Counted from the first letter of the stretch, positions 1-12,310 are shown. The stretch is 64,000 nt of DNA from Tubulanus polymorphus (GCF_964204645.1 NC_134036.1:2542001-2606000); one strand, 5' to 3'. The notes: a model not told the origin generated them from the sequence alone. A program made the numbers and translations.

Positions 1-841
1 CGTTTCAATTACGGTTAAAGAAGTTCTTGTTTTCATCGAAATTCGATAAAAACAGAAATAAAACTTGAAAATAATTTTCGACGCGCGAAGCCCTCGGAAC
101 TTCCCACAATCCGCTCTGAGAGAGGTTGCCGTGCGATACGTACGTAATTGTTGAGATTCAAAATCACTCAACAATGGTGTTCCGTTTTTTAACACCCTCT
201 CGACACATTACGGGAATGTTGAGCGTAGGAACGGATCCATGTTCTAACTTTGACTACCTCGCAAAAGGGGACTTTTTCAAAAAAGGTACATTAGGAATCT
301 ACCCGATAAGCCATATTCAATTTGTCTCATATGTTCATGATTGCTTCTTAAGTTTTCGAAAATACTCGGAATTTGTCCTGCCTTTCTTCAAAAAGGGCAT
401 TTTAAATTTTTGAGGCATCCTGGATTTACCCTGCAGAAAGAACATTGCAGTAACTTTTCTGCAAGTTTTTCTGTGACCTCGTAGATTTAGATTTATATGT
501 AGATGCAGCGGGACTAAATACAATCTGATCGATCTAAATTTTTCGTGCTTTATCGTATTCAAATTTATGAATCATCTTGTTATGATTTTATCGATTTCGT
601 AACGGACGGTTATTTTTGTTACGATGCGATTTGTTGGATCTAGATTCAAATCGCTCTATGAACGTCCCCGAGAGTCTAATTACACGATTTAGATCACACG
701 AGACCGAATCATTTTGTGATCACGATCGCGGGATTATTTCCGGATTATCGGTGTCAGATTTCATTGATAAATCGTCAACTAATTTCACTCGGGGGGCACG
801 AAACTTTTAAATTTTATGGAATAATCTACTTCATAATCTTC
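1..841. other. No gene recognised
   Basis: AT-rich sequence; longest open frames are under 100 codons without recognisable domains, codon bias or splice context. Confidence 0.5.
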
Positions 842-1056
842 AGGGGGTACAGTTGCTCAAAAGTTGGTTAAATAGTGATAACATAGATAACCAGTGGATA
901 GTTAACATGGTGACAATCAAAACTTAATTGTTATGCTATCTATCTGGCTGGGGCTGTAGTTGCTCAAAATAATGCTGGTTAGAGTTAACCAGTGGATGTT
1001 GAAATAGTGGCGTTTGAAACCTAATTGTTGCTATGGTATTTATCTGGGGGCTGCAG
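842..1056. mobile_element. MITE family 1, two joined copies
   Basis: Terminal motif CAGTTGCTCAAAA with internal TTAACCAGTGGATA and AACTTAATTGTT, ending GGGGGCTGCAG. The same arrangement recurs at about 2300, 8776, 12822, 14350, 18670, 21597, 23812, 30596 and 42340. The best full copies are palindromic, with CAGTTGCTCAAAAGTTGGTT at one end and its complement at the other. Confidence 0.75.
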
Positions 1057-1079
1057 TATTTTCCACACGGAAGCAACCA

Positions 1080-1720
1080 TATTTTCCGGACAAGCCTTAA
1101 TGGTCACGTCTATTTTGTCATTTTTGGAAATGCCTATATCCCCAATTGAATTGATGATATAATTGTTGGAATAAGGAGTTTGTCATAGTCATTGAAGTGC
1201 CTATGTTGCAAAATACTCTGTAAATTTGAGCCAATAGAATAATGATGTCTTCTGAGGATTTCATGGATTTTGCCATCTTTTGCCAAATGAAATAATGATG
1301 TCATTTGGGCATTTGTGAAGTTTGCCTTTTTTTAATTGCTTATGTTGCTCAAACAGTTGATGATATCAAAGAAGCATTGACCGATGTTGCCATCTTATCC
1401 AAAGCGTATCTGTCAATCAAGGGGTTAAGGCTCTCAGGAACACCTTTCATATTTTTGAACGAATCAGTAATCAACAGTAAGGCCTTCAGTAACATCTTTC
1501 ACATTTCTGTTCAAATCACTCAGTAATCAAGAATGGTACAGTCATTGGGGAATTTATGGAGTTTGCCTGCATTTTGTAAGTGCCTGATGTCAACAAATTA
1601 ATCGGTGATGTCTTTTGGAGATTTATGAAGGTATCATTTGAGTGGCCATCTTGTCTGGATTGTTTTCATTGTTTTTTATTTGATATATCACTGATACGTA
1701 AATGAAGATACTGGTACAAT
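1080..1720. repeat. Degenerate array of the ~65-bp GCCATCTT/ATGATGTCAT motif
   Basis: Repeated, diverged units containing TTTGCCATCTT, TGATGATGTCATTTG and ATTTATGGA (minus-strand form AAGATGGC..ATGACATCATCA). The same motif occurs in tight arrays at 12000-12310, 33040-33300 and 34570-35110. No gene seen here. Confidence 0.5.
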
Positions 1721-3734
1721 GATGATATTATCTTTCACTGCTAGATCGGACCGTCGAGAGAAGGTCAACGAACTAAATCTCCAGCAGACAAGAGAAATGT
1801 CGTTTTAAACTCCGGCTGTATCCAATCGTCCGAGAACAACAAAGAGATAACATGCGGTCTAACCGTTTAGTGAGCGATAGCGGAAACGTGTCCTGGCGGT
1901 AAATAGTACGCGCAATTAATGCGTAGTTTCCGATGTGTGATAGGGATAGCGATAAATGAGCAATGGGACTAATCCCTACTCGCGAGTGCACCTTTTATCT
2001 CCGATATGTTTAATGAATGAGTGAAGAGTGCACGTCCCATCATTGGATGAAGTGCTCTTATCAGTCAACGGGAAATCTTCGAGTTATCACTTTCGGCCTA
2101 TCTCGCCCGAGTGACATTCCGCGAATTAAAGATGGCTACCTTCTGTAAATCGTTTTATGACATCGTCAAATTCATCATCGCTATCGCAACCGTTAACAAC
2201 ATCGCTTTCCGTTGGAATCGATACACAGCACTTTCCTAGCGGGTGCAAAGTTTGTTGAAGATACCCGACGGATAAATACCAAAGTTTAAACAATGTCCAT
2301 GTCGACTATCCACTGGTTAACTCTAACCAAATTTTGAGGAACGGCAACTCTATTCAAAGTTTTAAGGTGCTCCACTTCAATGGTCGAACAAATTCATGTA
2401 ATCAAATAGACCTTTCTAGAAAAAGTGGCATTCTTCTTCCATTATTTCCCCTATGCCATCATCAACATATCTTTCTAAAAAAGATGGCAACCTGTTAGAA
2501 TCTCCATGTAACATTGTCCAGTTCATGTGGTTGATTGGATACTCTTGGAAAGGATGCATGTATCTCGTTTAAATTTCACGATTTTTTCAAAACAATGGCA
2601 TCTTCTTTGCGTCCGCTGTTTAAGCCACTAAACCTCTTCCCTTAACATATTTTCTCCTTCAATGTTTCTCTCATATGCCCGATCTGTCCCAAACAATTTT
2701 TATTCGGTTTCATTCATTTCCTCTAAATTATTGATGATATGGTAAAAATAATATGATGACTTTGCCAGTAGCCACTAGGCCATACCCCATAGAAAATATC
2801 CCTCCCATTCATTACTCTCCCATTTCCAAATCTGTTTGTTTTTACCGTAATATTTTGTTCTATCTGGACAAATTGATATGATGACTTTGCCCATAGACAT
2901 TGCATCTTTTCCCCTGGTATCCGTCTGTGTCCCTGCCATTGTTCTTCATGTCCCAAGTCTCTTTTTATCGCTGTATTTTATTTGACGTGGTCAAATTAAC
3001 ATGAGGCCAATAAAGACCTTCCCTTGATGGTATCTTGTGGTATCCGTCTGTCCCATCCATGATTGTTCTCCCATGTCCCAATCTGTCCAATCGTTCTCGG
3101 GTGACACACGTTTGTTCACTGCTCACACTGCTGATAAATTATGCACGGGTATAATATACGTGTTTTAGCGTTATCTTTATGGACTTGTCCATCCGTTTTT
3201 TATCAGTTCGCATTATCGAATCAAATCACAGTTTTATTTTCAGGATATTTCGCGCCGACGCGGGTATAAATTATGCAGTAGTTTCAAGTTCCCCCGAGAA
3301 CATCGCCTGTTTGTCTAACTTATCCGTTTTCAGTTCGCAGGTCAACGCATTTACTGTTAGACTTTTTTTCAAATCTACCAATGATGAATTCGCCCACGCA
3401 ATCTTTCACAGAATTTCGGGTTTTTTGAACAGGTTAGTATTTCAGGAGGCATGAAAACATATTGTTTTCAGAGTTTGGTAGGTTACCGGTCTGATGACAG
3501 TTTGATTTAGGGGTTTCGAATACCAGTGACAAATTCACCTACAGAATCTTCCACAAGAAGATTCTCTATTTTTTCCTAAGGTATAGAATTTAGAGGCACA
3601 GATTGTTCAACGACTCTATTGTTCATCTTCGAATTGTACAAACATTTCTGGCCCATTTCAAATTTTTACGTTGAAGAAAAATGTCGTATTATATACAAAG
3701 CATAAATACAGCTTAAATGCCAAGAAACGAATTT
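1721..3734. other. No gene recognised; repeat fragments
   Basis: Half a MITE family 1 copy at about 2300-2352; diverged AAGATGGC units at 2400-2600; paired similar blocks (TGATATGATGACTTTGCC) near 2735-3060. Open frames are short and featureless. Confidence 0.4.
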
Positions 3735-4096
3735 ATACCATCGGCGATTTGCTTATTGATTTTGGTAATAGTTTAGTAGAATAAGTTTCGATGTAGCTTC
3801 TTAGCCTTTCGAGCCAAGGGGTCTATTTTCTATGCTCATTATCGTTATGAGGATATTGGCTCCCGATACTATTCGCCAGAACCAGACATGACTCCAAAAA
3901 ACAGAAATTCTTTAGAATGGTTTGTGAAGGGGGAGGTAGTTCACTATTCTAGCCGCTAACGTATTGTTAATAGCTGTTCTTATCACTCGCTCCACTTCCC
4001 GCTGTCAGATCACAGTTGGTCACGCAGCTGGCTGTTCTGGTCACTAAATCTCTGGTCGCTGAAGACCAGTCTGTCCGAGCTGTCGAACCCACAAGC
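3735..4096 (+). repeat. 5' flank of tRNA-Thr copy 1, homologous to 8180-8688
   Basis: Shares ordered blocks with the second copy: TTTGCTTATTGATTTTGGTA, GTAGCTTCTTAGCCTTTC, CACAGTTGGTCACGCAGCTG and GAGCTGTCGAACCCACAAGC, with indels between. Marks an old segmental duplication. Confidence 0.75.
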
Positions 4097-4168
4097 GGCG
4101 CCGTGGCTTAGCGGTTAAAGCGCCTGTCTAGTAAACAGGAGATCCCCGGTTCAAATCCGGGCGGTGCC
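4097..4168 (+). tRNA. tRNA-Thr (anticodon AGT)
   Basis: 72 nt, no intron. Acceptor arms GGCGCCG/CGGTGCC pair over seven positions (one G-T). A box TGGCTTAGCGG; anticodon stem CCTGT/ACAGG with loop CTAGTAA, anticodon AGT at 4130-4132; T arm CCCGG-TTCAAAT-CCGGG. A Pol III T-run terminator follows at 4169. CCA is not encoded, as expected in animals. Confidence 0.97.
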
Positions 4169-4800
4169 TTTTTGAAATTTTCTTTAACTTACATTTGAAG
4201 TTACATTGATAGGTTAAGGTTGTTAGATTGACCAAAGTGGTTTTAGGCTGGGTTTTTAAGCGTAGACATTTGGGATGATAGCTCTAAAGTAATTATTAAC
4301 GCCTTTAGAAAGTGGAAATGTTTAAAAATTTCATTTGAGACAATGGCTCTATTAAAGAAAACATTAACGCCTTTGAAATGTGGAAATTGTATTAAAAAGC
4401 TGATTAAAAATAACCAACGGTAGTAGTTGAGAGCTAAGTGAATAAGCTCATCGTTGCATTGCTTGAAAGCTCAATATTGGTCTGACTGTATCGATAAGAT
4501 ACCGTTTTAGTGTTGGTATTTATGCAGCTATCAACCTGCCACGCCCCTCGACAGACATTCATCATGTTCCCAAAACATGTTCGTCCAAGCGTCGTCAGCC
4601 CCCTGTAACAGTACCCCCGGACATTTCTCTTTGAAAATTAATTTGGTTGTCATGTCTGAACAATTGATTTTAGACAGACATTCACTGAGAAAGATGTGTT
4701 CGTCAAGATTTCGCCATGAAGAAGGTCTGAGGCGGTTGGGTATAGACAGCAGATTGACATAGCTACATCAGAGTACTCTGTTGGGCTTGCATCACAGCAT
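4169..4800. other. No gene recognised
   Basis: AT-rich. A short internal duplication (AACGCCTTTRRAAWGTGGAAA) at 4298 and 4369. Confidence 0.4.
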
Positions 4801-4803
4801 GCC

Positions 4804-5300
4804 TTAGCACAAGTGGTACAAAAAGTTATCCTTTATTTAATGGAAAAGGTTCATCTTTCTTGTGTTATATTTCACATTCAATCTAACCTTGAACGGATTA
4901 GAGAGGTTCTTAGCTATAAGTTATAAGTTATATCAGTTATAAGTTAGTCTTTATAGTGTACCTCAGCTCAAGTGGTACAGAAAGTTATCATTTTCTTATG
5001 GGAAAGAAGTTCATCTTTCTTTTGTTACTTTGCATTCAATGTAACCTTAAACGGATCGAATAGGTACCGTGATTCTATCAGTTATAAGTTAGTCTTTATA
5101 GTGTACCTCAGCTCAAGTGGTACAGAAAGTTATCATTTTCTTATGGGAAAGAAATTCATCTTTCTTTTGTTGTTACTTTGCATTCAATCTAACTGATTCG
5201 GTCTGTTATAAGTTTGGTTTCATAACGGGCCTCGGCTTAGTGGTACAAAAGAAGTTCATCTTTTTTGTTATTCTGCGTTCAATCTTACATTACGTTGTTC
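4804..5300 (+). repeat. ~145-bp tandem repeat, about 4 copies
   Basis: Unit begins CCTCAGCTCAAGTGGTACAG and includes AAAGTTATC, TTCATCTTTCTTTTGTTA and CATTCAATCTAACC. Copies start near 4804, 4961, 5106 and 5230; the last is truncated. Confidence 0.8.
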
Positions 5301-6380
5301 ATCTTTCGCTTTTTTCCATTAAATCTAACCTTGAACCACGGATCGAAGAGAAATTTCGTCGTTCTCTTGGGCATCGATTTACATTGAGAATGCTGAAATT
5401 AGTGTTTAGTATTCAACGCCCATTAATGGCGAGATTGACAAAGCGAGAAAGAAACGATCGAGGCCTCAAGGCAAATATGTCCCTGAAGATGATGATGATG
5501 ATGACGCATCTACGAAGATCATCAACGCGGTTATTGAACTTAGAGTTGTTATTGATCTTAATTCTGGATATGGTTCAACCACCTGGAACTTCAACAAACA
5601 AACCCGTTTAGATTAGATTGTTGTCTAGTTTAACAACCGTAACGTATTGTTGTCATCGTAATTATATTGTATTTCTGCATTCGCAACAAAGAACTGTGGA
5701 TGGCAATCCCGATACCAACTGATTTCTATTTTGTGCATAGAGTGACTTTAAGTTTTTTATTACCTATTATTTGCCATTGCCACGAATAGTATTGTTACAA
5801 TCTGTATTTTTCTATAGGCCCTTTTTCATTATTTGGAGTACAGATTTTTTCAAGAAAAGGGAAGGAAAAAATAAGAATCGAACAGAACTTGCGATGAAAA
5901 CGCGGAGGGCGAAATCTTTTTTTCATTTCTATGGTTTTTTTCTGAATTCTAGGGGTGCGGATCCGTGCTCCAAGTAACTAAAAAAAGAAGAAGGCATCGA
6001 CCTTCCTGTGTTGCCCTTGGGGGAAGTTACAAAATACATGATAGAAATAGGAAATTGCTGAGGAGGCTGAATCGAGGCATAAATGCCGTACATAATCGTC
6101 CTAGTAACATTTTTAATTGCATGGAGATGGTAGCAACAAACTTTAGGATGTCGTCGAACCCTGACCACCACCACCACACGTCCTGCAGAGGTGTAGACAC
6201 AATCTAGTTACGTCGAACGAGCGCCGTGTTTATCTTCAAACACAGACAATGCGTGATCAGCAGAGTTAACAACCATATTGTTACGTGATGGCTGAAAGAG
6301 CGTCCGTATTCTTATGGCAAACTTATCCCGGTATTTGTGTGACAACCTATGAGGACACTGAAATTCATAGCAATACAAAT
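5301..6380. other. No gene recognised
   Basis: Contains a GATGAT run at 5488-5503 and small open frames (up to 164 codons, begun inside the upstream repeat) that show no domain and end without splice context. Confidence 0.4.
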
Positions 6381-6535
6381 CGATACCCAGTCTATAAAAC
6401 CGGGCCCAGGTTTAGGATTTACCCCTAAGGGTAACTTTGATGCCTAGTCTATAAAACCGGGCCCAGATTTAAGATTTACCCCTAAGGGTAACTTTGATAC
6501 TCAGTTCATAAAACCGGACCCAGGTTGGCACATAC
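6381..6535 (+). repeat. ~60-bp tandem repeat, 3 copies, derived from MITE family 3 ends
   Basis: Each copy has AGTCTATAAAACCGGGCCCA followed by GGTTTAGGATTTACCCCTAA and GGGTAACTTTGA. The TCTATAAAACCGRGCCC terminus is the end of the palindromic element at 13464-13577. Confidence 0.8.
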
Positions 6536-7024
6536 TCAATTGATATCGGGATTGTAATTGGACGCAGCACTGTATAGAACTATATTACTCGCTGTTCCAT
6601 GGTCTCGCCTCCTCTCTACGCAGAATTACTTAAATTTCACCAAGAGTTTTTATACATCTTTGATAAGTTTCAATGGCTAACGTGTATTACGTTACCACCA
6701 ATGGCTACGTGTAGGACTAAAACGGTTTTTATCTTGTATAATTTGAATAGTTTCGAAGGTCGTTCGTTATTACGTTACGAACGACACAGACAGTGTAAAA
6801 AGTTTCATCGCCTCATGCGTACTCGAAGTTTCGTAGTTTAAGTTACGCAAACGGTTTCGGATTTAAGCTTTGTTGGCTGAATTCCATCTGAAGCAGACGG
6901 TTGATGAGTTACCGGCGATTAATGATGCTATTCAATGTTAGATTTTCTAAAAGGGAGAAAAGGTCATAGATTTACTGAATGGTCGAAGTCGTTGGGAATG
7001 AGTCAAAATATCGAGGATAAGTTA

Positions 7025-7310
7025 ATTAAATAAAGCCCGGCAAAAGCAAGAAATAAATTCTCAAAGGTTAACGAATGAAAAAAATTTGTTTTTGCCCTTA
7101 TTGCACTTTGCATCTCACATTTCTTCTTAAATTAATTTTCAATTTCTCTAAAAGCCCGATAAAAAAATCAAATTCTCGAAGGCTAAAGAATGAAAAAAAA
7201 ATGTATTGTTGCATTGCGCACCTCCCACCTCTTCTTAAATTAATTTCTAATTTCTCTAAAAGCCCTGCAAAAAAGTAAAAGAAAGTTCTCGAAGGCTAAA
7301 GAATGAAAAA
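7025..7310 (+). repeat. ~115-bp tandem repeat, 2.5 copies
   Basis: Unit contains TCTCGAAGGCTAAAGAATG, poly-A, then TTCTTAAATTAATTTCTAAT and TTCTCTAAAAGCCC. Open frames across it are artefacts of the repeat. Confidence 0.75.
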
Positions 7311-8033
7311 AAAACCGTTAAGTTGCCAATAATGCGGTATGATTAGTTGCGAAATTAGAAATTCCTGAAATGATTGGCGTTTACCACGGAATGGTATTGG
7401 CTTGAGGGACAACACGACGCCAAAGTGGTGGAGGTGGGTTTCTTTTTTAATTTAATGCACAATGAAATAATGCAGCAACAGCAGCAGCTCTTCGCTTCGC
7501 TTTCCAATATCTTCGAGGAATTTTCGCCGCCATCTTGCATCCGCAGCTTTCGCAACAATTGAAAAATTTGAATATCGTCGACATGACGACAATGACAAGG
7601 AAAATGAGAATATTTCTTGGTAAAAAAATTTTTTCGTTCTAGTTTCTGCACGCTTCAATACTCTCGAGAACGTCCTAACCTTCACACCTATCTTATGTTT
7701 ATGTGTGGTGAAAACCAAAAACCCAAAATTGTTTCAACCTAACTGGGGAGTACGACATCTAAACCGATTAGAACAGTAACCTAATCCACCATCCTCGATT
7801 ACTGATTCTAAAACCGGCAATGTACAAATTTTTCCCGAACGAAATTCATAATTGAAAATGTCATCAGTCAAGAAAACGTTAATTGAACATATCTAATTGA
7901 TGAGTCGTTGTGGGTGGCAACGGGAACGTTATTACAACAGTCAGATCGGTTACAACGCACTCGCTTGCCAGGGTCACGTATCGCACGAATTGGATAATTG
8001 ATGGATATCGATTTTCGTAAAAACCGCAGCTGG
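7311..8033. other. No gene recognised
   Basis: Includes a CAG-rich run at 7472-7490 and open frames on both strands of up to 98 codons; neither looks coding. Confidence 0.4.
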
Positions 8034-8070
8034 TATATATAGATTCACTGGACTCTGGGTGGTCTCACTC
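8034..8070 (+). promoter_or_regulatory. Possible core promoter without an identified gene
   Basis: TATATATAG at 8034-8042 and an initiator-like TCACT at 8065-8069, about 33 bases apart. An ATG at 8122 opens only a 21-codon frame (MLIAYYCYRTMLLLISVV...), hydrophobic but short. It could be a small-peptide or noncoding transcript promoter, or chance. Confidence 0.25.
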
Positions 8071-8179
8071 ACAATCTCAACGGAATCAACGTCACGTCAA
8101 AATTCAGAATTTGAAATTTTAATGCTCATCGCCTATTATTGTTATCGGACAATGTTATTATTGATTTCAGTAGTTAATA

Positions 8180-8688
8180 GTAGTTAAGGCCTAAGAATTT
8201 GAACACACACTATCGAACAATTTGATTATTGATTCAGGTAATAGTTTAGTGAAGTGGTTCCGTTTCGATGTTATAGGCTTCAGAATTTAAACTTTAACGC
8301 TAATCGCCTATAGGCCTATTATCGGACAATTTGCTTATCGATTTTGGTATTAGTTAAGTGAAAGTGGTTTCGACGTGGTAGGCTTCTTAGTCTTTCATGG
8401 GAAAAGGAGCTTGTTTTCTCAGCTTATCGTAAAAAAGAGAATTGGCCCCCAAAACCAGTTGCACGTGTAGTGACAAGTACAAAAATCTTTGAAATAGTTT
8501 TACGCCTTGTTATTCAATAAGCTATGAATTGGGGTTGGGAGTTAACCAAGGTTCTTTGGCAGTCCTACTGTTGATGGCTGTTCTGATGTCAGATAACAGT
8601 TGGTCACGCAGCTGGTCACTGACCCGCACATGTCACCACCAGATAAAGAACTGACCAGGAGTCTGTCCAAGCTGTCGAACCCACAAGC
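8180..8688 (+). repeat. 5' flank of tRNA-Thr copy 2, homologous to 3735-4096
   Basis: Contains the same ordered blocks as 3735-4096. The 5' part of the unit is itself partly repeated (TTTGATTATTGATTCAGGTA near 8220 and TTTGCTTATCGATTTTGGTA near 8330). Confidence 0.75.
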
Positions 8689-8760
8689 GGCGCCGTGGCT
8701 TAGCGGTTAAAGCGCCTGTCTAGTAAACAGGAGATCCCCGGTTCAAATCCGGGCGGTGCC
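8689..8760 (+). tRNA. tRNA-Thr (anticodon AGT), second copy
   Basis: Identical over all 72 nt to the gene at 4097-4168, followed by a TTTT terminator at 8761. Its 5' flank resembles that of the first copy but is clearly diverged. Confidence 0.97.
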
Positions 8761-8775
8761 TTTTAATTTTCACTT

Positions 8776-8880
8776 TGTCAACTATCCACTGGTTAACTCT
8801 AACCAACTTTTCAGCAACTGCAGCCCCTTTGATTACATTAACCGACATTATGATGGTTATCTTTAACCAACTTTTGCACA
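8776..8880. mobile_element. MITE family 1 copy next to tRNA-Thr copy 2
   Basis: TCAACTATCCACTGGTTAAC, CAACTTTTCAGCAACTGCAG and CCCC at one end, a partial mirrored half (TTATCTTTAACCAACTTTTG) at the other. It lies 16 bases after the tRNA 3' end. Confidence 0.7.
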
Positions 8881-9564
8881 CCTGACTAATGAACATTGAT
8901 GGCTTGCAAGCACGTGCTTATAGGTTAATTAGTTAATTACAGGTTAACTGTGGACACTTATTCAAACGAATTCTTCCACGGTAGCGATATTAGCGAGACA
9001 AACTATAATTACGTAATTACGTTTACGGACACGCTTTGCTTCAGGATTCGGGGACTGCGCGGGACGGAGATTGTTATCGGTGTATAAGTGAAACGGAGAA
9101 TGATGAGAAAGGCGCGACGAGATGGAGAAGCAATAACTATGGAACTATCTGTATCTATACTAGTGATTGTGATACAGAGATTGAAGTAATGAATGAAAAG
9201 GGAGGGAGATGGGACTGATAACTGGGTTACGGGTGCGAAATTAAGAGCACAATGAATTGAGAAAGCTGAGAGGAAATGGACGATAAGGCTGTAACGAGGA
9301 ATATAAAAACTCAGTTTTTACGATATGCATATATTTTAGTCCCTCATCTTTTGTCGTCGTTTCGTGTGCTCGTTTTGCACTTTTTATTGCCGTTCGTTAT
9401 TTCTCCGGGAAACTGTCCTAACTTTTTTACTCTGGAGGGAACAAGTTCGAAATATAAAGAATAGACTGTGGAGTGGGTGTGATGGGGGAAGATGGAAGAT
9501 AAGGCTGTGAGGAAATGAAGACCGTTATCGCTTGACGGCAACAACAGATTTTCCATTTTTCGGT
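8881..9564. other. No gene recognised
   Basis: Unique-looking AT-rich DNA with small featureless open frames. Confidence 0.4.
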
Positions 9565-10400
9565 CTTAAGTTAAAAATGAGTTTAGACTGGTCTTAAGTT
9601 GTTAGATTTGTTATAGAACCAAAATGAGTTTAGACTGGTCTTAAGTTGTTAGATTGGTTATAGAACCAAAATGAGTTTAGACTGGTCTTAAGTTGTTAGA
9701 TTGGTTATAGAACCAAAATGAGTTTAGACTGGTCTTAAGTTGTTAGATTGGTTATAGAACCAAAATGAGTTTAGACTGGTCTTAAGTTGTTAGATTGGTT
9801 ATAGAACCAAAATGAGTTTAGACTGGTCTTAAGTTGTTAGATTGGTTATAGAACCAAAATGAGTTTAGACTGGTCTTAAGTTGTTAGATTGGTTATAAAA
9901 CCAAAATGAGTTCATAGACTGGTCTCAAGTTGTTGGATTGGTTATAGAACTAAAATGAGCTTAGACTGGTCTTAAGTTGTTAGATTGGTTATAGAACCAA
10001 AATGAGTTTAGACTGGTCTTAAGTTGTTAGATTGGTTATAAAACCAAAATGAGTTCATAGACTGGTCTCAAGTTGTTGGATTGGTTATAGAACTAAAATG
10101 AGCTTAGACTGGTCTTAAGTTGTTAGATTGGTTATAAAACCAAAATGAGTTCATAGACTGGTCTCAAGTTGTTGGATTGGTTATAGAACTAAAATGAGCT
10201 TAGACTGGTCTTAAGTTCTTAGATTGGTTATAGAACTAGAATGAGTTTAGACTGGTCTTAAGTTGTTAGATTGGTAATAGAACTAAAATGAGCTTAGACT
10301 GGTCTCAAGTTGATAGATTGGCTATAGAACTAAAATGAGCTTAGACCGATCTTAAGTTGTAAGATTGGTCATAGAACTAAGTTGGTCTAAAATGTAAGCC
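9565..10400 (+). repeat. 47-bp minisatellite, about 17 copies, amplified from MITE family 2
   Basis: Unit AAAATGAGTTTAGACTGGTC + TTAAGTTGTTAGATTGGTTA + TAGAACC. The first eight copies are nearly identical; from about 9890 a second variant (GAGTTCATAGACTGGTCTC) alternates with the first as a higher-order repeat, and copies near 10300-10400 are the most diverged. The unit matches the inside of the dispersed element at 10786-10927. Confidence 0.92.
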
Positions 10401-10785
10401 AATGACACTGACTCCTTGAGTAATTGAACGGTTGGTGTCTAGAGGGATATGCGAATGGACAAGCGGGCACTCAGAAGTCCAACAAGATAATAGCACAGTA
10501 GCGGAGCCGGTTGATTTCTGCTATCTGTTGTCGGTAACCACTTTACCTTACAACCCCTGATAATGCATCTTTGATTAGTCTGTGCCGGTTCCGTCCACAT
10601 GCAAATGTACTACAGAACATTATCCGTCACTGTTACCGAAAGCGTCATTACTCTCAATACCTCAATGTCTCTTAGACTTTCCGTTCATTTCTTTCTAAAA
10701 TGTCGAGCATTTTTAAGTGAAAATTCATGGACCATTTGCGCATTCGAAGCTTAGACTTAAGACCAGTCTAAGACGAGCTTACAGC

Positions 10786-10927
10786 TCTGGGGCCAGTTGC
10801 ACAGTCGTGACTTAAGTCCAAACGTGGTCTTAAATCTTAAGACTGGTCTTAAGTTGTTAGATGGGTTATAGAACTAAGTTGGTCTTAGGCTGGTCTTAAG
10901 TCTAAGCTATGACTATGCAACCGGCCC
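10786..10927. mobile_element. MITE family 2, full copy
   Basis: Starts GGGGCCAGTTGCACAGTCGT and ends GCTATGACTATGCAACCGGCCC: terminal inverted repeats of about 20-25 bp. The interior has ACTTAAGTC and GACTGGTCTTAAGTTGTTAG. Further full or partial copies at about 11315-11367, 29400-29990 and 46172-46298. Confidence 0.82.
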
Positions 10928-11999
10928 GACCATGTAGGTAATCTAACAGCTTGATACCAACCGAGATAAAAGATCACTTTTGGACTAAAAGTCTTGACTA
11001 TGTTATCAGCCCCTGGTGAAGACATCGAGACTGAAGAATGAAATCGTCTTATATGTATAAGGATTTAAGATTTAAGATCTTACGATATAAGTTTTAAGCT
11101 ATACTTTGTCTAGAGCATGCATGTTTTGTTTCTTGTCAAGAAGAGATCCACCTAGTTTAATGATAACAGCCGTACAATGATGACATCATCAGGTGGCTTC
11201 ACCAAGAACCTTAGTGTCTAATGTACCACCAGGATCATTTTGTTTACATGAATCGCCACATCATAGAGCTAATTCAATGACACCATCATCATCATCATCT
11301 GCATCATCATCGAAGTTGGTCTTAGACTGGTCTTAAGTCTAAGCCATGACTATGCAACCGGCCCCAGGTGGCTTCACCAGTAACCTTAGTGTCCGATGTA
11401 TCCACTAGGATCGCTGAGCTTTCCAGGACTGGTTGAACAGGTGGCCATTTTTTCTGGAAGTGACTCGCGACGTCTAAAATCATGACGTCAATGGGGTATA
11501 TACAATGGCAGCCATCTTTTTGCGGTTGTGTTTATATGAATCGCGATCAATTTATGGAAGCCCAGGGCTCATTCAATCACCTTTTTTTCAACGTAATTTT
11601 GAGGCCACAAATTAAACCATTTTTTTGTTATGTATATAATCGCTGGACGTACGAATCTGTCCGCTTGATTTCACTAAATCGTAACCACACCCGCTGTAAA
11701 TGGCTGGTGTAAAGTGTATCGTTGTACACTACACAGATGACGTTAATTAACGTATTAACAATGAGCCGAGTGTATTAACAGGTAAGTGGCTTGGTTTTGC
11801 CCGGGGAAGAGGAGAGAAAGAGGAGAGAAGCGAGAGAAAATGAAAGAGTAATTGTTTGTAGTTTCTCTTTTCATCTTTATCCGTAACGGTTTTAACTGTT
11901 GCCAGGTGATTTTTGGAAAACTGCCATATCATCACGTGACGTCATCATCGAGGTCTTCTGAAGAAAGTTTGCTTTTTGCTGTCTCCCAATTGTCGGTGT
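10928..11999. other. No gene recognised; MITE fragments
   Basis: A right-half copy of MITE family 2 at about 11315-11367 and a CAT/ATC microsatellite at 11281-11312. Open frames at 11482-11712 (+) and 11747-11935 (-) lack domains. Confidence 0.4.
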
Positions 12000-12310
12000 G
12001 GCGATGCAGACGGTTCCAGAAAAAGATGCTAGCTTCCATAAATCCGCCTATGACATCATCAGATCGATATCGTACCCGATATAACACCTCCAGAAAAGAT
12101 GGCCGTCCAAGTTATAAATCCGCCAAGAATGCCATCATCAAACTGATGTGGTAAAGGGCACTTAAAATAGAGATGGCTGTCATTGGTGAGATTCCGCCTA
12201 TTACGTCATCAGATCGATGTGGTCAAGGGCACTTGCACTGGCCATCTCTAGAGTTATCCTCCCTATGACATCATCAGTTCGATGCGATGACGTCACTGAT
12301 GAAGAATTCG
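12000..12310. repeat. Array of the ~65-bp AAGATGGC/ATGACATCATCA motif
   Basis: Five or so diverged units, each with AAGATG(G/C), TCCGCCTATGACATCATCA and GATGTGGTCAAGGGCACTT-like parts. Confidence 0.65.
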
